64,000 bases of DNA from Prorocentrum cordatum (GCA_963575745.1 CAUYUJ010016286.1:62001-126000), one strand, 5' to 3'; shown: positions 10,457-19,240, numbered from the stretch's first letter. The notes: generated by a model not told the origin, from the sequence alone. Made by a program: numbers and translations.

Positions 10457-10627
10457 GTACACCCTGCGAAATGCTTAAGAAATCATGGGTTAAGAAATTC
10501 AAAGCCTCATAATTTGAATAAAAATGCAGAATTTCGACTAAAATCTTAGGGTTCACATTGAAACATTAAGAATAATCGAGACTCTGGCCGAAAACTTATG
10601 TTTTCTTAAGCATCGCCTAGGGTGTAC
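10457..10627. mobile_element. AT-rich inverted-repeat element
   Basis: The left end GTACACCCTGCGAAATGC and the right end (complement GTACACCCTAGGCGATGC) pair and continue as TTAAGAAA.CAT, giving about 30 bp of inverted repeat. The interior is markedly AT-rich against its GC-rich surroundings. No clear target duplication and no coding capacity. Confidence 0.6.
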
Positions 10628-10856
10628 GGCAGGTTCGTGTCGTGCCGACTCCGGCGCTGGTTCCTGACACCGCGGGGGCCGTTCAACCTGGGACGATCGG
10701 CCATTTCCGGAACGTTCGATCGTTCAACATCGACCGATTCTTGGTCGCCGTCGGCGTTCAGCATTGAACGCAGGCGGCGGGGTCGCCGCCGGTCGACACG
10801 ACGCGAACCTACCGCAGTCTGTTTAAAGCCTCTGGAGGACGCAGGGAGAAAGGGCC

Positions 10857-10975
10857 CGCCCAAGACAGGCCGAGAGGCCCCCCAAGCTCACCCTCAGACG
10901 GCCCGAAAGACCCCCCAAGAGGGCCCCAGGAAGGGCCCAAGAGGGGCCCAAGACGGCTCAGGCACTCAAGCCGAT
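10857..10975. repeat. CCCAAGAGGCCC-type minisatellite
   Basis: Irregular repeats of CCAAGA(G/C)GGCCC with inserted C runs. The same motif family recurs at 45.2, 50.3 and 58.0 kb. Confidence 0.6.
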
Positions 10976-10977
10976 GC

Positions 10978-11110
10978 TTGCCATCGCTCGGACGTCCATT
11001 CCTTGTGCATGTTTCCCCTTCGTGCGTGCATGTGTCTCGCAAGATGGCCCAACATGCTCCTCGATGGTCCTCGCCGAGAAAAAATACATATGTCCGAGCG
11101 ATGCCAAGGA
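10978..11110. mobile_element. Family 4 inverted-repeat element, uninterrupted copy
   Basis: Ends GCCATCGCTCGGACGTCC and GTCCGAGCGATGCCAAGG are near-perfect inverted repeats. Continuous homology to 10030-10318 makes this the empty-site reference for the nested family 3 insertion there. Confidence 0.75.
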
Positions 11111-11159
11111 TAGCGCTGGCGCCATCTGCTCCCAGCAGTCTGTGCTGCGCGTCGGCGGA

Positions 11160-11640
11160 GAGGGAGAAAGCAAGGGCTCCCAACTTCGCGCTTCGCGCTG
11201 CGCGAAGCGCGAAGTGCGAGGAAAAGAGGACGAGGAGGAATCGGAGCCGAACCGCGAAGCGCGAATAACTTCGCGCCCTCGAGGGCGCCCTTGGAAAGGG
11301 AACGAGCAGCAAGCAGACGGCGGCACGTGTGCAGGCGTCGAGGCAGGGCAGGGCCAGCGAGACGAAGCAGGCGGGCGGGCAGGCTTGAAGGGGCAGAGGG
11401 GAGTACAGAACGCAGGGGAGCAAGGGAGCAGGAGCCGAGGGAGGAGGAGGAGCCGAGGGAGAGGAGGAGCCGAGGGAGGAGGAGCCGAGGAGGAGGAGGA
11501 GCCGAGGGAGAGGACGAGGAGAAGGAGGAGAATGAGGAGGGAGAGAGACGAGAGACGAGGAACGAGGAGGAGGGAGAGCGGCGCAACTGCAACCAGACGG
11601 GCCTGGACCAGGGCCTGGAGAGAAGCGCCACCCGCGACCA
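11160..11640. repeat. Purine-rich GAGGAG tract with a GCGCTTCGCG hairpin cluster
   Basis: At 11188-11225 short complementary runs (CGCGCTTCGCGCTGCGCGAA) can form hairpins. From 11395 to 11560 the + strand is an imperfect GAGGAGGAGCCGAGG repeat. A long Leu/Ser/Pro frame on the minus strand is a repeat artefact. Confidence 0.75.
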
Positions 11641-11659
11641 GGTTACACACTGACCAACG

Positions 11660-12430
11660 TCATAGGGAAGAACAACCAGTCCCAAAGAGATCGGGAGGTC
11701 CGGGCGGGACCCACTGGAAAAACACGACGTTGGAAACATGGGAACCTCGAGGATCGAGGACCGAGGGCTTCCGACGATTGTCTGCGTTCGGCCATGATTG
11801 GACGTCCGCAGGTCTACGGGAGCTGTCAACTGCCTGTGGTAGGGAGTCCACAGAATACGCACGCGCCCAACCACGTATATGAATACGCCCCCCCAGTCCG
11901 CGAGACCAACCTCGTGATACGAAGGTTCGCGCGATGCGTATTCTCGAAACCAACGTGTATTCATGTACGTGTACGCCCTTCTTTTGCTCCTTATCTGGGA
12001 ACCCCCGGAGGGGATCGAGAAGATCCCAAATCTCGATTCCGCGGGCGCCGACAAAAGCATCAGGTTCGGTCGGCTCTTGGCCTTTCCTGGCTGATCGTTT
12101 GGCCTCTGGACGGTCCCCTTGGCAATAAGGAGCAGGCCTGGCCAAGATTCCGAGACGAATCCAGCTGTGGGGACAAGGGCCCCCGAGGAGGTCAAAGACG
12201 GCAAAAGCAAGAGAAGGCGAATCAGTATCATCACACGTCGGTCGGAAGAAGTACGTGAACACATTAAGTAGGAAGGCGGATCAAACAATATTGGGTTCAG
12301 GTCCTTTCAGAGAAGCATAAAACACAGCAAAAACTTGTTGATTCTTGGAGTAGGAAGGCGCTTGAAGTAGATTGTGCTCGGGGAATCCAGGTATACCTGC
12401 TTTCCACGACCAGCGTGTATCATGCTGTGC
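11660..12430. other. Spacer with a decayed introner-like core and a dispersed repeat
   Basis: At about 12130-12210 the sequence resembles the middle of the introns at 14162 and 15375 (shared GCCAAGATT, GCGAATCCAGC and GACGAGGGCC-like blocks), so it is probably a decayed relative. At 12238-12285, CGGTCGGAAGAAGT and AAGTAGGAAGGCG match 21440-21485. No exon was identified. The downstream exons of the channel gene should lie here or further left, but were not recognised. Confidence 0.4.
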
Positions 12431-12435
12431 TTCAC

Positions 12436-15400
12436 CTCTGAGGGCCATGGTCCTCGACTGCCCAAACTCGCAGCGGGAGATGATGTCCTGCCGGCTGCTG
12501 TCAAAAGAGGCCCTAGCCCAAGAGATTCCAAGCTTCGCCGGGGAGGCCCAGGCGGCCTCGACAATACTGAAGGGGCGCCAGGACACACAAATAAATACAC
12601 ACAAATAAAAGGATTCCCCATATTTTCCTATATTTTCGGGGTTTCTGTCTTCCCCCCCACTTCCCATATTTTCGCATATTTTCCTGGGGGTCGACGATTA
12701 ATTGTGTCTGTGTGTTTTTTCTCCTCCTGAAATACACCCCACGAGACCCGAAGGGCCCTGGGGGCTCCAGCATGACGGGCAGAGCGGGGGCACCGTAGGC
12801 AAGGACCACCTCTGGCAACCTCCGATCCTGCAGCTCGGCCTGGCGGACCGTGAGCGACCTGTGGGGGGAAAAAGGCAGCGCGATCTTGCCGAAGATCTGC
12901 CCGATGGCCTTCAGGTCGCTCTTGGTGATCTTTTCGGCCCTCAGGATGGCCTTGGCGTCCGGGCTGAGATCCTTGCCGTCCGCCAGCCGCTTGATGTCCT
13001 CCGCCGTCGAAGTCGTTTACGACGGACGACGGGCGACTCACTGACGACGAAAGCGGCGGGGACACCGATCGACACGCCCACCGACCGACGACGACTGACA
13101 ACACCGGCCGACCGACCGACCGACCGACCGAGGACGACGACGACTTCATCCTCCGCCGTGGGGAACTTGAAGTCCACGCCCGGGCGCTGGATTTGCACCA
13201 ATTGGATGGGTACGCCTGTTGGCGGCGCCCGCCAGGGCGGCTGGGTGAGGGGGGCGGCTTCCTGAGAAACCGGGAAGAATTTCAGAAGGGGTCCGCCCCC
13301 TCTTCAAGGCCCCTGAGAACGCTTCTTCGAAGGCATGAGGGCTTATGAGAGACGGGGTGCCTTCTTAAAGCCCGCCCTCTCGCCCCGACCACTTTCGGGT
13401 CCGACGTGAGGGGGGGATAGCAAAGAGGGGGTATGAATCAGCTCGTACGCAGCTGGCATTCCCGACGCCTCCCGAAATCAGAAGTTAGAGGCCTCCTAGA
13501 TGGGGTCCGAGTAGATGGTGTCGGAAGATCTCGCCGCATCGCCGATACATCGGCGATGCATCGCCGACGCATCGCCGATGCATCGGCCATGCAATGGCGA
13601 CGTCGGCGATGCATCGGCGACGTCGGCGTGGAGAAAACTGAGCCCCACATTGACCCGCATCGCTGATGCATCGCCGATGCATGGGCGATGCGGCGGGATC
13701 CTCCGACCCCTTCTACTCCGACCCCATCTAGGAGGCCTAAAGGAGTGGCCAGGCATCAAGGAAGGAGCTCAGCGGCGGTGCCGAAACCAGCTGCACGCAG
13801 CAGATACCCCCCCTTCCCCGATCCCCCCTCTCGCCCGACCCGACTTCGGTGGCAACTCATGGGAGCCTCCCATACCATCATGTCGGCTCTTGCGAATCGA
13901 CGCTAATCAACGCTACTCGACACTAATCGACGCAAAATCGGCGCTCAATCGACGCGCATCGACGATCAACCGGCACATTTCATCGACTCCACGCAGCTAA
14001 TCGACGCTAATCGACGCTAGTCGGCGCTAAAGACGGAATTAAGAGAGTATACCAGGCTCCCATGATTTGCTACCGAATCCGACAATTCGGCGTGCCGCCA
14101 AGCCATACTTGATGGCAGTCACAATCTCGATCAACACCCAAGGCCTCGAGAGCACCCTGTCCTGGGGAGACCAAAAGGTACCGATACCGCTACACCCTGG
14201 ACCTCTTCCGGGGTGCTTTCTGACCAAGATTTCTAGGCGAATCCAGCGGTGGCGACGAGGGCCTCCCGGGAGGCCCAAGACTGGAAAAACTTGCGGATGG
14301 TAGCGGTATGGGTACTCTTTTCCTCCTCTGAGGTCGGTGAGCAGCAGGAGCAGGTTGTGGCTGCTCCGGACGACGCCCTTGAGCAGCCTGATGTCGTCGA
14401 GGTTGTTGGAGTCCAGGAAGGTCGGCGCGTCGAGGCGGAACGCTGGGTGCTCTGGATCGCCCCTGATGATCCGAGAGATCCCCTCGTCCCAGGGATCGAC
14501 CTAAACAATCTTTTTCGTTTCGCTTTGTTTTCGTTTCCCCTCGTTCTGTCTTCAATCCGCCTTTGCCGCGAAACGAAGTCAAAACGAACACGGCCCACGA
14601 AATCGCCAAAACACCGTTTAGGTCGAGCCCTGCCTCGTCCATGAGCGCAGCGTCTGAGCCCGCCTCCTCCTTGAAGTGCGAGATGAACACGAACGGGCTG
14701 CCAGTATCGATCGGCGCCTCGGCGTATTCGAGGAGGTGCCTTGGGGGGTCCATCATGTCGGAGACCCCCTGCTCGGCGCTCCTGTCGTTGAGCCAGAGGA
14801 GGTAGCAGCTCGCGTACTTGAGGGCGGCCGCGTAGACGAATTCGTAGTTGCTGACGATAGAGGCGAAATCTGCCTGGTTCACGGCCAGCATTGTGCAGTC
14901 GCCCTCCGCAGACAGCTCGCCGCGGTTCGTCCACCGCGTCCACAAGGACGCCTCGCACAAACACTGTTCCCGGCGCACGACTATCCTATGGACGCCCGAA
15001 GTGGGTACGGAAGTGGTACAATGCCCAACAACACATGTTGTCTCAGACCAACAAGGGCAGCTGTTGGGCAGGCAGCCTTCTGCCTCAAATGGACACAAGC
15101 CGCTGCGGCGCGGAAAGCGAGTCCTGTTCAAAATGAACAGGAACTGCTGTTGGGCATCGTACCCAATCTTTCCGTACCCATTTCGTTCGTGCCGATATCC
15201 TCTGGGTGCCCGCCGACAACTCGGAAATGCGCGTCGAGGCTCCGGTGCGGATAGAAGACGGCAAGCTGATTCCGTTGGAATCGACCCTGCACCCGCCTGG
15301 GATGTACACGCTGCTCCCTGACTCAGCGACGAGCATCCGTGTGCAAGAGTCGCCGGTCGTGAACATCAGCTCGCCTGGGAAGACCAAAAAGGTACTGATA

Positions 15401-18207
15401 CCGCTACTCCCCGGACCTCCCCCAGGGTGCGTTCTGACCAGAATTTCGAAGCGAATCCAACGGTGGCGACGAGGGCCTCCGAGGAGGTCCAGGAAGGGGA
15501 AAACGGGCAGAGGGTAGCGGTATGGGTACTTTTTCCTCCTCAGTTCGCCAGGCTTCCAGAAAAGCCCGGAGACGGCGTCGCAGCACAGCGTCTTCAGCAG
15601 GCGGTAGTTGCATAGGCCGTGCGTCTTGAGCAGCCTCGTGCTGCTCAGGAGAGGCAGGCGCACCTCCTCGTGGAGCTGCTGTTGCAGGGCCAGCGGCAGC
15701 GACTCGAGCAGCTTGTTCTCTTCCTCCTGTTAGACGAAGCCAGGACGAGGATAAAATCGGGTGAGGATAGATCGATAATCTCTGAGATCCAGCGGCGAGC
15801 ATGTCTCGGGTGCCGCGGCCTTCTCAGAGTGTTCCCGAACGCTCCGAGGGCGTTCCGGAACGCTCTGGAACGGATTGATCCTCGTTCTAGCCCCGTCTGA
15901 TCCTGGCTGTCTTGCAGGGCGGTGCCGATGCTCATCTTCCCGAAGTGCAGCTGCAGCTTGTTCGAAAGCTCGGGGGAGATTCGACGGCGGCGCAGGTAGC
16001 GCCTGCAGGTGTACTGCATCTGCAGGCTGTGTGCGTTCGTGATGGCCATCATGACCTGCACTAGGTTTGCAATGAAGACCGCGAAGAAGGCATTTGCACT
16101 CAGGAGCACCAACGACTGGAACTGCATCTCCAAAAACGTCTGAGGGCGAACGAGGCTCGTGCCATGCAACTGGGTGATTATCCAACTTACTGACATCATA
16201 TACTGCGCCGACAACGCCGCCGAGTCCATGAGCGGCTCCTGAGAGACCCATCCAGAGCTGGAGACAGAGCCCAGACCAAACCAAATGCTAGCGAGAATAT
16301 GGATGCTGATGGCAAGCCCCACTATCAATTTGATGATCCTGATGAGGAACGTGGCCCCGTGGCACAACCACAATAACATCTCGTTGATAACATGCGCGAG
16401 CCGGCTGAGCCTCAGCAACCTGATGAGGCGAGCGAAGCGCAGACCCCGCAGCACAGGCACCGGCGACAGGGCCCTCTGATAGTGCAGCGCAACCCAAAGC
16501 CAATCGGCCGAGACAACGAGGAGATCGAAGAAGAACCACGACGTGAGATATGCCCAAACTCCGCCGTCGCGCTTCGCAAAGGTTGCTGTGTGTCGGACTC
16601 CTCGTTTCTGGTTTTCGAGAGTGATGATTTATGCGGGGTATCGCGGGTACCCTCGACGCATCGAAACCAACATGCGTTCACGTGTTGCTCCACCTTCAAC
16701 GTGCAAACCAATTCCAGACGTAAAACGTCCGGTGGCACGTTCGGCGGACCCTCGCCCCCTGCAATCTGGACCAGATGCAAAAAAAACCCACGCCCCGAAG
16801 GAACACTTGGGACCCGCTGGCCGACCTACCCCCCTCATGTGGGGATCAGTGCCGCCTCCTTCGGATTTCGCGGCTCCGATCCCTACCTGGAGGGGCACAC
16901 GCTGGGAAAGCTAATTTTCCTTGTAGTTCCGATGGGGGTGGGGATGGCTCGGACGATGATGCCTCCACCCACCCAGCCCCTGAAGCCCACCCCCTCCCGC
17001 CCACATACCGCTGCGGCAGATCCGCGCAAGCGCAACCGAATATTTTTCTGGGCCTCATCTCTACGTAGTAGCCCTCCTTGTGGAAGCCAGTCACCGACGA
17101 TATAGAGATATCGATGGCCCAGAATACTCTGGCCATCCAATCCATTATCTCTATGGCCTGCGGAAACTGCTCGAAGTTGTAAAACGTGTAGAGGGGAACA
17201 GTTACGGTGTCGTACGCGATCATCATCAAAACAACAGTGCCCCAGACGCAGGCCAGTGGGGACTGGGGGTGCATGACGAACCTGGAGAGGAGCCCTGTCG
17301 ATGTGGTGGACATGCCTGCTACCTCCAGGGGGTTCACAACAGTCATGCTGCTCGGACGCGCCATCCTCGACGTGAACATGCTTATCACCGGCCTGCGACG
17401 CTTCGACTCCGGCTCGAGCTCTGCGAGCCTCGCTGCGGGCACCTTGTCCCTCCAGCTGTCCAGGAGCAGGAAGCGCTCGCTCTGACTCCACTTCGTCTGC
17501 TTGCGCTCACAGAAGGCCCGCTCGCTCTGCCGATCGCTCGGCGTCGCCGACGACCTGAGCGCCGTGTGGTCGCTCTGGCGGCCCGAAGGGGTAGACGACG
17601 TACGAGTCATCATCAAGCCTGGGCGCGAGACCGCCGAGTTCTCCAGGCCAGACGCCAGAGAGACGCCTTCTGCATCAGGAGCCTGAAGGGAGCAGAATGG
17701 AAGGCTCCCGAATGGGGCCAGAGTCGATTCCGCCGGGGAATCGCCCCGCATCGCCGATGCATTTTCGATGTGGCGACGTCGGGACGGGGGGCACTCGGAG
17801 GACTCCGTTTCGCATGGACGATGCATCGGCGACGCTGCATACTCCTCCGACGCCATCTACTCTGGCCACGTTGGGGAGGCCTGGCATAAGTATCCGAGAG
17901 GGCCACTCAACGGAGTGGCAGCGAGGGCACGCCAGGAGGCCCCAAACAAAGAAAACGATGTAAGGTTGGCGGGATTGGCATCCTCCGTCCCTCCGAGCAC
18001 CTGAAATGTGGTCGAATCCAAGCCTGGCGTGAGCGGCTGGAGGGCAAGCTCTCGCCTGTGCTGGTCGAGCAGCCGGGCCCTCAGCTCGTCCAGCTCCTGC
18101 AGGAGGCCCTCGAAGCTCAGCGAGACGTCGCCCGAAGAGGACATCCTCGAAGGCCCCGACGCATCTGCGGCCCCTCGCCGGGCAGGGACGCCCTCGGATG
18201 CCGCCAT
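12436..18207 (-). CDS. Cation channel with cyclic-nucleotide-binding domain fused to a TIR-type domain (11 exons, 3' end not found)
   Basis: Exons: 18207-18001, 17682-17037, 16585-15903, 15726-15549, 15374-15200, 14985-14634, 14482-14336, 14161-14104, 13215-13151, 12998-12738, 12556-12436. Spliced this way every phase agrees, with no stop for about 964 codons. Order: N-terminal helix (LQELDELRARLL); S1-S2 ending GFHKEGYY; S3 around residue 300; S4 with Arg at about 331, 334, 337, 340, 343 and 346; S5, pore, S6; C-linker (LPLALQQQLHEEV, ~523); CNBD from FWKPGELMFTTGD (~569) to CLCEASLW (~640); TIR-type domain from VFISHFKEEAG (~729) through FLDSNNL and SRPWVLIEI (Glu ~808) to VPIQLVQIQRPG. It should be a membrane channel gated by voltage and/or a cyclic nucleotide. 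The first ATG in exon 1 (18207) is used; upstream exons are possible. The channel call is firm, the TIR call good, the 3' end unknown. Confidence 0.85.
12568..12730. mobile_element. Family 3 MITE-like element, copy 2, inside a channel-gene intron
   Basis: It runs from TGAAGGGGCGCCAGGACACA to TTTTTTCTCCTCCTGA and is flanked by AATAC on both sides (12563-12567 and 12731-12735), a 5-bp target duplication. It makes up nearly the whole intron between exons 10 and 11. Two splice solutions keep the frame: GTGTAT donor at 12737 with an acceptor ending at 12557, or a GAGGAG donor at 12726 with TTCAG ending at 12567. They differ by exactly seven codons. Confidence 0.85.
12999..13150 (-). mobile_element. 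Introner-like intron 9 of the channel/TIR gene
   Basis: On the minus strand the 5' boundary is GCGGAG|GATGAAG and the 3' boundary is GCGGAG|GACATCAAG, so ACGGCGGAGGA is present at both ends. Splicing joins ...FKFPTAE to DIKRLADG in frame with a GA donor. Inside the duplication, GAAGTCGT at one end pairs with its complement at the other. Length 152 bp. Confidence 0.75.
13409..13833. mobile_element. Family 9 element interrupted by a family 1 element
   Basis: 13409-13486 and 13742-13833 together match the single element at 5688-5870 (GGGGGGGATAGCAAAG, CAGCTCGTACGCAGCTGG, GCCGAAACCAGCTGCA). The family 1 element fills the middle. Everything lies in the 888-bp intron 8 (13216-14103). Confidence 0.55.
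13490..13737. mobile_element. Family 1 palindromic MITE-like element, copy 3
   Basis: Ends GGCCTCCTAGATGGGGTC and CCCCATCTAGGAGGCC are perfect complements over the first 16 bp. The flanks are TAGA (13486-13489) and TAAA (13738-13741). The core has GCATCGCCGAT units in both orientations. Length 248 bp. Confidence 0.85.
13895..14035. repeat. Tandem ATCGACGCTA repeat
   Basis: An imperfect 10-11-bp unit, ATCGACGCTA, is repeated about ten times in intron 8 of the channel gene. Confidence 0.8.
14162..14335 (-). mobile_element. Introner-like intron 7 (family 6), 174 bp
   Basis: On the minus strand the intron starts GACCTCAGAGGAGGAAAA and ends GGTCTCCCCAG before GACAGGGTG. Its ends pair through AAAAGAGTACCCATACCGCT and the complement of GTAGCGGTATCGGTACCTTT. 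It is the same element, and the same length, as intron 4. Splicing joins LLLLLT to DRVLSRPW in frame. The first three bases of intron and following exon match (GAC); the rest of any duplication has diverged. Confidence 0.8.
14483..14633 (-). mobile_element. Introner-like intron 6 with CAGGG termini and 8-bp duplication
   Basis: GGACGAGG is found at both ends (14640-14633 and 14489-14482). Inside it the termini are CAGGGCTCGACCTAAAC and the complement of GTTTAGGTCGATCCCTG, 16 of 17 bases paired. The donor is GC (GACGAG|GCAGGG), the acceptor GACGAG|GGG, and splicing joins AALMDE to GISRII. CAGGG ends with an 8-bp duplication are typical of hAT transposons (known of that superfamily). Assigning this 151-bp element to hAT is inference. 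Confidence 0.85.
14986..15199 (-). mobile_element. Introner-like intron 5, 214 bp
   Basis: Boundaries are CAGAG|GATATCGG and CCATAG|GATAGTCG, sharing AGGATA. Near each end GGGTACGGAAG and GGTAC.ATGCCCAACA lie in inverse orientation, about 30 bp of imperfect inverted repeat. GA donor. Splicing joins SAGTQR to IVVRREQCLCEASLW within the CNBD in frame. Confidence 0.8.
15375..15548 (-). mobile_element. Introner-like intron 4 (family 6), 174 bp
   Basis: On the minus strand the donor is CCTG|GCGAACTG and the acceptor CCCAG|GCGAGCTG. GCGA(A/G)CTG is thus present at both ends, 7 of 8 identical. Inverted ends: AAAAAGTACCCATACCGCTAC against AAAAAGGTACTGATACCGCT. It splits the CNBD signature FWKPG|ELMFTTGD exactly; removing it restores the motif. 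Confidence 0.85.
15727..15902 (-). mobile_element. Introner-like intron 3, 176 bp
   Basis: Boundaries are GCCAG|GATCAGACG and TAACAG|GAGGAAG, sharing CAGGA. Ends pair as AGACGGGGCTAGAACGAGGA and AGACGAAGCCAGGACGAGGA. GA donor, AG acceptor. Splicing joins GTALQDSQ to EEENKLLESLP between S6 and the C-linker in frame. Confidence 0.8.
16586..17036 (-). other. Intron 2 of the channel/TIR gene (GT-AG)
   Basis: Canonical donor ATTCG|GTTGCG and acceptor CACACAG. Splicing gives ...EMRPRKIF then ATFAKRDGG between S2 and S3. Unlike introns 3 to 9, no end-to-end inverted repeat or boundary duplication is evident. Confidence 0.7.
17702..17881. mobile_element. Family 1 palindromic MITE-like element, copy 4 (diverged), in intron 1
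   Basis: Ends AGGCTCCCGAATGGGGCC and CTCTGGCCACGTTGGGGAGG are diverged family 1 termini. TGGA and TGGC flank it. It sits in the 318-bp intron 1 (17683-18000; donor TTTCAG|GTGCTC, acceptor CCCTTCAG) and contains GCATCGCCGATGCAT. Confidence 0.65.
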
Positions 18208-18578
18208 CGACGCCCCTGTGGCCGGCGCCACGCCAGGCCCCTGCCCCGACCCGCGTCCGCCGGCGGCGCGCAGGGATGTGGGCGGGGGGGGCGGGCGGCC
18301 CTCTGAAAGAGGCCTTGGCGGCGCGCACGAAGGAGGGGGACGGGGGGGGGAGGGCTTCCTTAAAGACGACAGAGCGGCATCAGCATAAACTTGTGGCGCT
18401 CCGCACGGAGTTCTTGGATCTGCGCTGAGCCCCCCTCCCTTGCGCGCGGAGCGCGCAAGGGTCGGCGCCGGAGGCGCCGCCAGGGGGCCCAGCGCCGATC
18501 CGAGAAATCCGCGCGGAACGCCAACAATTTGTGTTCATGGCGTTGCCTCTGCCTCGACCATTAGAAGGAGGTCGCTTC
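18208..18578. other. Region upstream of the first identified channel exon
   Basis: GC-rich. The exon 1 frame stays open upstream of the ATG at 18207, so the true start could be a little further out. No promoter element can be recognised; dinoflagellate promoters lack a usable consensus. Confidence 0.3.
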
Positions 18579-18731
18579 TTAGAAGGCGCCGGCCTTACAC
18601 CTGCCGACAAGGCCCGCGATTTTTAAGAAGCAAGGGTGCTTGTAGGAAACCTCCCCCCCGTCCTCTGCCCCCCTTCTGCGCGTGGCCGAAGACCCCCCGC
18701 ACTTCGAACGCACAGTCGGGACCGAAGGCAT

Positions 18732-18894
18732 ATGAAGGGGCCCTGGGACACACACGCATAAATACACCCAAATAACAGGATTCCCCATGTGTTCCCACAT
18801 TTTCTGGGTTTTTGTCTTCCCCCACTTCCCATATGTTTCCAGATTTCCTGGGGGATCGACGATTACTTGTGTCTGTGTGTTTTTTCCCTCCCGA
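18732..18894. mobile_element. Family 3 MITE-like element, copy 3
   Basis: The element runs from TGAAGGGGCCCTGGGACACA to TTTTTTCCCTCCCGA, with GGCAT on the left (18727-18731) and GGCAC on the right (18895-18899). The interior matches copies 1 and 2 (GGGGGATCGACGATTA, GTGTCTGTGTGTTTTTT). Confidence 0.8.
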
Positions 18895-18898
18895 GGCA

Positions 18899-19240
18899 CG
18901 ACACCCCCGAGGGCGACGTGGCGCAAATCAGCCGAGGGGCACGCTGCACCAAGCTCAGGACCGAGAAGACGTGGGCACCCTCTATTTTCCAGCGCGCCTT
19001 GACCTGCTCGTCGGACGCAACTGTATTGCGGGGACAGCAAACGATCACAACCACATCGAGGACACATCCTGGGGAATGTCCTGCGCATGCCGACAATTGC
19101 AGGAACACCGGAACAAGCTTCGTACTGGTTGTGGTCGATGTGGTCGATTTTGACCTACTCGTCGGGCGCAACCTGAGCATTTTCTTAGGGCGGAGGGCCC
19201 AGGGTGAAATCCACATGGGCTTTTGCACCTCGAAAACCAA
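18899..19240 (-). CDS. Exon-like segment of an unidentified protein, cut by a family 3 element
   Basis: On the minus strand 19020-18899 reads ASDEQVKARWKIEGAHVF then SVLSLVQRAPRLICATSPSG, which has coding character. Further upstream near 19240-19165, EVQKPMWISPWALRPKKML looks coding too. Between them is about 145 bp bounded by a repeat of about 22 bp (TTGCG.CCGACGAG.AGGTC at 19012-19034 and again at 19147-19169). The family 3 element lies just downstream of the first segment. I cannot choose the splice sites: no single combination keeps both halves in their best frame. It may be upstream exons of the channel gene or a separate gene. No domain was recognised. Confidence 0.35.

Noticed and set aside
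14039-14104. In-frame stop (TAA at 14039) as the end of the channel/TIR gene
   Set aside because: Reading to this stop also keeps the frame, but a GC donor at 14103 joined to the exon at 13215 continues the TIR-type pattern (IKYG then VPIQLVQIQRPG) in phase, so the stop is taken as intronic.
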